Source: REEB481 sp041170785
GTDB lineage: Bacteria; Bacteroidota; Bacteroidia; NS11-12g; UBA955
NCBI GenBank assembly: GCA_041170785.1
Contig: JBEDND010000064.1
Location: 1 to 9,404 of the forward strand
DNA length: 9,404 nt
Direction of reading: 5' to 3'
The notes beneath the pieces are model-generated. The model saw only the letters and a list, made by a program, of their open reading frames with translations. It was not told the origin of the DNA and made no database searches. This document shows, one piece after another, positions 5,394-9,404 of this stretch. The translations under genes were made by a program, and so were the position numbers. The first letter of the stretch is position 1; the number at the start of each line of letters is the position of its first letter.

Positions 5394-7292
5394 ATGAGTA
5401 CCGCAGCAGCACACGGCGTACACGCAGATGCTCATGAGCATCATCACGAGAGTTTCATCCGTAAATACATTTTCAGTACAGACCACAAGATGATCAGCCG
5501 CCAATTCCTTATTACGGGAATTGTGATGGGGGTTATTGGCATGGTCATGTCGATTTTGTTCCGCCTTCAATTGGCATGGCCGGATCAAAAATTTGCGATT
5601 CTGGAAATGCTCCTGGGCCGTTGGGCAAAGGGCGGAATACTTGACGCGAACTTCTACATGGCCTTGGTAACCATTCACGGAACCATCATGGTGTTCTACG
5701 TGCTTACCGCAGGTCTTTCAGGAACCTTTAGTAACCTGCTTATTCCATTACAGTGTGGTGCAAGAGATATGGCATCGCCATTCATGAATATGCTGAGCTA
5801 CTGGTTTTTCTTCATCTCCTCACTGGTGCTTTGCTGGAGTTTCTTTGTGGAAACCGGTCCTGCATCTGCCGGATGGACGGTTTATCCTCCACTGAGTGCG
5901 CTGGAAAAAGCCATGCCAGGTTCGGGATTCGGAATGACATTATGGCTCGTTGCCATCGCATTGTTCATCGTTTCCTCGTTGCTGGGTGGCATCAACTACA
6001 TCAGCACCGTGTTGAACATGCGTACCAAAGGCATGAGCATGAATAGATTGCCACTAACCATCTGGGCATTTTTCTTCACTGCTATTCTGGGTTTGCTTTC
6101 ATTCCCTGTATTGCTGGGCGCGGCACTGTTCCTGATTTTTGACCGCAGCTTCGGTACATCCTTCTACCTCAGCGACATTTGGCTGAATGGAGTTGGTGCT
6201 TTGGAAAACGTAGGCGGAAGTCCTATTCTTTACCAGCACTTGTTCTGGTTCCTCGGCCACCCCGAAGTATACATCATTTTGATGCCTGCATTGGGTATCA
6301 CCTCTGAAGTTATAGCCACCAATGCACGCAAACCCATTTTTGGATATACCGCCATGGTTATATCGCTGATGGGCATCTCTGTACTTTCATTCATCGTATG
6401 GGGTCACCACATGTTCATCACAGGAATGAATCCATTCCTCGGTTCGGTATTCATGTTCCTGACTTTGGTTATTGCCGTACCTTCAGCTGTTAAGGTCTTC
6501 AACTACCTCACCACATTGTGGCGCGGTAACATTCAATTCACCCCGGCCATGTTGTTTGCCATTGGCTTGGTTTCATTCTTCATCTCCGGCGGTTTGACAG
6601 GTATTTATCTGGGTAATGCCGCCTTGGACATCAACCTGCACGACAGTTACTTTGTGGTTGCGCACTTCCACTTGGTAATGGGTTCTGCAGCCATCTTTGG
6701 AATGTTGAGTGGCATTTACCACTGGTTCCCAAAAATGTTTGGCCGTTTGATGAACAATACGCTTGGTTATTTCCACTTCTGGCTAACCTTCATTGCAGCA
6801 TACCTGGTATTCTTCCCAATGCACTTCATGGGATTGGCCGGTGTGCCACGCCGCTATTATGCATTCAGCGTAATTCCTGAATTCAATGTGTGGCTGGAAG
6901 TGAACCAACTGATTACCGTTGCCGCGATTCTTGCAGGCTTTGCTCAGGTGTTGTTCCTGTGGAACTTCTTCTACAGCATTTTCCGCGGCAAGAAAAGTTC
7001 CGCCAACCCCTGGAAGGCAAACACCCTTGAATGGTCCACCCCTGTGGAGCACATCCATGGCAACTGGCCGGGTGAAATTCCAACCGTGTATCGCGGCCCC
7101 TATGAATACAGCCGTGAAGACCGTGAAGAAGATTACTATCCTCAATACATCCCCGGTGAAGACGAAGGTCACGGGCATGATGCACCTAAAACCAAAACTG
7201 CACCTGTACATACCGAAGAAGCACCAGCAGCAACCGGTGGCAATGTATTGTTCTCTGCATTGAAAAAAGTGTTCGGTTTCAGCCCTCGCTGA
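5394..7292 (+). CDS. coxA: Cytochrome c oxidase subunit I, heme-copper catalytic subunit
   Basis: 632 aa, with about 12 membrane helices. It reduces O2 to water and pumps protons. Ligands seen: His95 and His426 for low-spin heme a, His424 for heme a3, and His289, His338 and His339 for CuB. Tyr293 in HPEVY is the residue that cross-links to the CuB histidine. His416 and Asp417 (HDSYFVVAHFH) are at the Mg/water site, and Arg486-Arg487 (GVPRR) contact heme propionates. Proton-channel residues fit an A1-type enzyme: Asp125 (GARDMASP) for the D channel, Glu291 in GHPEV, and Lys367 (SAVKVF) for the K channel. The N terminus carries six His within residues 7-18, and the C-terminal tail after residue 540 is hydrophilic, acidic and His-containing. 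It sits 33 bases after coxB and 11 before ctaA, clearly in one operon. Confidence 0.98.
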   Translation: MSTAAAHGVHADAHEHHHESFIRKYIFSTDHKMISRQFLITGIVMGVIGMVMSILFRLQLAWPDQKFAILEMLLGRWAKGGILDANFYMALVTIHGTIMVFYVLTAGLSGTFSNLLIPLQCGARDMASPFMNMLSYWFFFISSLVLCWSFFVETGPASAGWTVYPPLSALEKAMPGSGFGMTLWLVAIALFIVSSLLGGINYISTVLNMRTKGMSMNRLPLTIWAFFFTAILGLLSFPVLLGAALFLIFDRSFGTSFYLSDIWLNGVGALENVGGSPILYQHLFWFLGHPEVYIILMPALGITSEVIATNARKPIFGYTAMVISLMGISVLSFIVWGHHMFITGMNPFLGSVFMFLTLVIAVPSAVKVFNYLTTLWRGNIQFTPAMLFAIGLVSFFISGGLTGIYLGNAALDINLHDSYFVVAHFHLVMGSAAIFGMLSGIYHWFPKMFGRLMNNTLGYFHFWLTFIAAYLVFFPMHFMGLAGVPRRYYAFSVIPEFNVWLEVNQLITVAAILAGFAQVLFLWNFFYSIFRGKKSSANPWKANTLEWSTPVEHIHGNWPGEIPTVYRGPYEYSREDREEDYYPQYIPGEDEGHGHDAPKTKTAPVHTEEAPAATGGNVLFSALKKVFGFSPR

Positions 7293-7303
7293 ATTCAAGA
7301 ACC

Positions 7304-8368
7304 ATGATGTTGAACAGACATCGATTATTCAGACAGGTAGGAAGGCTTTCCTACCTGTCTGTTTTTATACTGATTCTGCTGGGAGGCATTGTTCGCTCAA
7401 CGGGCTCGGGTATGGGTTGTCCGGACTGGCCGAAATGTTTTGACCGTTTGGTACCTCCCACCTGTGCATGCCAGCTTCCGGCAGATGCAGAAAGCAGGCT
7501 GAATGCCAAACGAGCGGAAAAGCTGGAAAAGTTCGCCTTGCTGCTGGAGCAACTGGGCATGGGCGAAAAGGCTACCGCAATACGCAAAGACCCGCGTCTT
7601 CGCACGCACGAACCTTTCAATCCGGTGAAGGCATGGATTGAATACATCAACAGACTGTACGGAGCAATCACAGGATTGTTTGTTTTTGCACTTCTGTTGC
7701 TTTCTGTAAAATACATACGCAGCAATCCGAAAGTGTTCGGATTCACCCTGGCAGGCTTTATACTTACGTTCTTCAACGCATGGTTAGGCTCTAAAGTGGT
7801 GGTAACAAATTTATTGCCCGGTCTGGTCAGCTTACATTTCATGTTGAGTTTTGGCGCCATCATCTGTTTCATGGCTGCGGTCATGTGGCAGCAGGAACGC
7901 ATGAACAGATTTCAACCCATGCCTTCATTTGGCTTATGGACTTTGTTGTCTATTGGTTCATTGATTCAAATAAGCCTTGGCGCATTGGTTCGGGAACGTG
8001 TTGATTTCCTGGAAACACAAAATGCACTCGTCCAAGCCAATGGATGGTTGAACATGGAGGCCATGGGAACGCTGTTCCTGGTGCATCGCGTCATGAGCAT
8101 CTTGTTATTGGCGGCCCATGCCTGGATCTGGTGGAAGTGTTATCAAGATCCGCAGCGGTCTGAAACGTACTTCCGCTGGCAACATGTGCTTATTGTTTTG
8201 TTTTTACTTCAGATCGGCACCGGAGCACTGAATACCATGTTCCCCTTCCCTATGGTTGCCAGGGCCCTGCACATCCTATTAGGAAGTATCTGCTTCGGCA
8301 TACAGTGTTATCTTGCACTCTCGGCCTTGCGTAAAACAAAAAACATTGAAACAGGTTATGCAGCATAA
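7304..8368 (+). CDS. ctaA: Heme A synthase (CtaA/Cox15)
   Basis: 354 aa (an ATG also occurs at codon 2). It is a membrane enzyme with about 8 helices that oxidises the C8 methyl of heme O to the formyl group of heme A for CoxA. The first helix runs into the family signature GGIVRSTGSGMGCPDWPKCF (27-46), whose Cys39 and Cys45 correspond to the redox-active pair of the first outer loop. That loop is long (about 46-110) with a charged helical stretch and an extra CAC at 54-56. Heme-ligand histidines are recognisable at His178 (SLHFML), His261 (LVHRVMS) and His323 (ALHILLG). The fourth, in the usual EXXHR motif, is Asn116 (EYINR, 113-117). Codons 9-20 form a perfect hairpin (see 7330-7366). Neighbouring ctaB makes its substrate, heme O. 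Confidence 0.93.
   Translation: MMLNRHRLFRQVGRLSYLSVFILILLGGIVRSTGSGMGCPDWPKCFDRLVPPTCACQLPADAESRLNAKRAEKLEKFALLLEQLGMGEKATAIRKDPRLRTHEPFNPVKAWIEYINRLYGAITGLFVFALLLLSVKYIRSNPKVFGFTLAGFILTFFNAWLGSKVVVTNLLPGLVSLHFMLSFGAIICFMAAVMWQQERMNRFQPMPSFGLWTLLSIGSLIQISLGALVRERVDFLETQNALVQANGWLNMEAMGTLFLVHRVMSILLLAAHAWIWWKCYQDPQRSETYFRWQHVLIVLFLLQIGTGALNTMFPFPMVARALHILLGSICFGIQCYLALSALRKTKNIETGYAA
7330..7366 (+). terminator. Intrinsic-terminator-like hairpin inside the start of ctaA
   Basis: Arms at 7330-7343 (CAGACAGGTAGGAA) and 7348-7361 (TTCCTACCTGTCTG) pair perfectly over 14 bp around the tetraloop GGCT, and five T residues follow at 7362-7366. By shape this is an intrinsic terminator for the rightward transcript, ending about 74 bases after the coxA stop. 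It lies entirely within ctaA codons 9-21, so it cannot stop all transcription if ctaA, ctaB and coxC depend on the coxB promoter. Partial termination, an mRNA 3'-end stabiliser for coxBA, or translational masking of the ctaA start are all possible. The structure is seen; its activity is inference. Confidence 0.5.
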
Positions 8369-8378
8369 GGACGCCGAG

Positions 8379-9254
8379 ATGAGTTCAAATGCACCACAAT
8401 TATTTAAAGATTACCTGCAACTCATCAAGTTCAGGTTGACTATATCTGTGGTTGGAAGTGCATTATTTGGTTATCTGGTGGCCGTAAAAGTTTTGGATCA
8501 TCACGACTTCAATGTTTTTCGGGCGTTGGGCGTTGTGTTTGGCGGATTTTTTTGCGTGGCAGCTTCCAACGGTTTGAATCAGCTCATTGAAAAGGAACAG
8601 GATGCCAAGATGAAACGAACCAGCAAGCGGCCCATTGCCATGGGACGGATTACCGATGCTTCCGCAAGGTTGTTTTCTTTATTGAGCGCGTTGCTCGGTT
8701 TTTTGATCTTATGGTTTGCCTGCAATCCCCTTTCGGCCTGGTTGGGATTGCTTTCACTGGTCCTTTATGCCTTTTTGTACACACCATTGAAAGGTATTAC
8801 TCCTTTAAGTGTGTTGGTAGGCGCATTTCCGGGGGCATTACCACCATTGATTGGATGGACTGCCGGTGCTGATCAATTAGACATCATGGGGTTGACCTTG
8901 TTTGGATTGCAATTCTTCTGGCAATTTCCGCATTTCTGGAGCATCGCCTGGATGTTGCACGACGATTATCAGGAAGCAGGATACTGGCTCTTACCCACAC
9001 CCCACGGCAGAAGCAAGAACAGCAGTCTGCAAATACTCATTTATTCCCTGATTCTGATTTTGGTAAGCTTGTTGCCGCTGAGTTTGGAGATGGTGGGGCC
9101 TTGGTATTTGCTGTTCACTTTGCCGCTCGGAGCCTTGATTTTATTTCGTGCATGGAAACTACACCAGAGCCTTGCTACCCCCGATGCCCGAAAATTAATG
9201 TTTACAACCTTGATTTACAGTCCGCTGATATTCATTGGACTCATCATATGCTGA
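8379..9254 (+). CDS. ctaB: Protoheme IX farnesyltransferase (heme O synthase)
   Basis: 291 aa from the ATG at 8379. It attaches a farnesyl group from farnesyl diphosphate to heme B, giving heme O for CtaA. It belongs to the UbiA prenyltransferase superfamily, with about nine membrane helices. The first Asp-rich motif is present in a variant form, NQLIEKEQDAKMKRTSKRP (67-85), with Glu71 in place of the first Asp and Asp75 kept. The second half has YTPLKGITPLSVLVGAFPGALPPLIGW (134-160) and the signature LQFFWQFPHFWSIAWMLHDDY (177-197). The start at 8379 lies 10 bases after the ctaA stop, with an AAGGA at 8367-8371 at a good distance. ATGs at 8313 and 8358 would overlap ctaA and add a non-family N terminus. 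Also called cyoE in other organisms. Confidence 0.95.
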   Translation: MSSNAPQLFKDYLQLIKFRLTISVVGSALFGYLVAVKVLDHHDFNVFRALGVVFGGFFCVAASNGLNQLIEKEQDAKMKRTSKRPIAMGRITDASARLFSLLSALLGFLILWFACNPLSAWLGLLSLVLYAFLYTPLKGITPLSVLVGAFPGALPPLIGWTAGADQLDIMGLTLFGLQFFWQFPHFWSIAWMLHDDYQEAGYWLLPTPHGRSKNSSLQILIYSLILILVSLLPLSLEMVGPWYLLFTLPLGALILFRAWKLHQSLATPDARKLMFTTLIYSPLIFIGLIIC

Positions 9255-9265
9255 TCTGATTTCAC

Positions 9266-9404
9266 ATGCAAAACCAACCAACGCAACCCTCAAAGTTCCA
9301 GCCCAAAGAACCATCCTTCCGGATGAACCCCCGAGAATTCATTTTATGGCTGCTGATAGTGGCTTCCATTATGTTGTTTGCCGCTTTTACCAGCGCCTAT
9401 ATAC
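9266..9404 (+). CDS. coxC: Cytochrome c oxidase subunit III, N-terminal part (partial)
   Basis: The ATG at 9266, 11 bases after the ctaB stop, opens a frame that stays open to the window edge: 46 residues starting MQNQPTQPSKFQPKEP. After a hydrophilic leader of about 20 residues, MNPREFILWLLIVASIMLFAAFTSAYI matches the first helix of Bacteroidota subunit III proteins (the typical pattern being MNPxKFxLWLFIVSxxMLFAAxTSAYI). Subunit III binds CoxA in the membrane and supports stable proton pumping; it carries no metal. Gene order (coxB-coxA-ctaA-ctaB-coxC) supports the call. Only the N terminus is visible, so the call rests on this helix and on position. Confidence 0.82.
   Translation, partial: MQNQPTQPSKFQPKEPSFRMNPREFILWLLIVASIMLFAAFTSAYI

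Noticed and set aside
6783..7298. 171-codon open frame on the reverse strand of coxA
   Set aside because: It is antisense to a well-conserved coding region, contains no recognisable domain and has no start context; it reflects codon bias of coxA.
7351..7902. 183-codon open frame on the reverse strand of ctaA
   Set aside because: It is antisense to the conserved heme A synthase gene and its protein matches no family I know; a shadow frame.

Overview
The window looks like chromosomal DNA of an aerobic member of the Bacteroidota. The evidence is the gene content and the family features: a cytochrome c oxidase cluster in the order coxB-coxA-ctaA-ctaB-coxC, subunit II with extra N-terminal membrane helices, a heme A synthase with a long first periplasmic loop, an orphan comB gene, and a promoter of the Bacteroidota type (TAnnTTTG) in front of coxB. 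Starts generally lack strong Shine-Dalgarno sequences, which also fits. I cannot fix the order or genus. No mobile element, CRISPR array, tRNA or rRNA was seen, and no intergenic stretch exceeds about 120 bases.

Left part (1-2923): a truncated leftward gene, probably a secreted or lipoprotein-type protein, diverges from a rightward SPOUT/TrmH-family RNA 2'-O-ribose methyltransferase. That gene converges, with a 7-base gap, on a leftward gene for an exported protein of unknown function. Upstream of the latter, on the same strand, lies an acetyl-CoA acetyltransferase (thiolase).

Middle (2924-3866): a 117-base divergent region between the thiolase and comB carries a small REP-like palindrome and an 11-base inverted repeat whose two arms resemble outward-facing -7 promoter boxes. 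comB (2-phosphosulfolactate phosphatase) follows, then a 97-base spacer with the best promoter candidate of the window, driving the oxidase genes.

Right part (3870-9404): a compact respiratory operon. CoxB carries the CuA centre that takes electrons from cytochrome c. CoxA carries heme a, heme a3 and CuB, where O2 is reduced and protons are pumped. CtaB converts heme B to heme O and CtaA converts heme O to heme A, so the operon makes both the enzyme and its cofactor. CoxC (subunit III) runs off the right edge.

I do not see an undescribed multi-gene system. The most interesting local signals are a perfect 14-bp hairpin followed by five T residues inside the first 21 codons of ctaA (an intrinsic-terminator look-alike within the operon), a roughly 95-residue helical insertion in the CuA domain of CoxB with Lys in place of the usual Glu of the CuA loop, and Asn in place of a heme-ligand His in CtaA.
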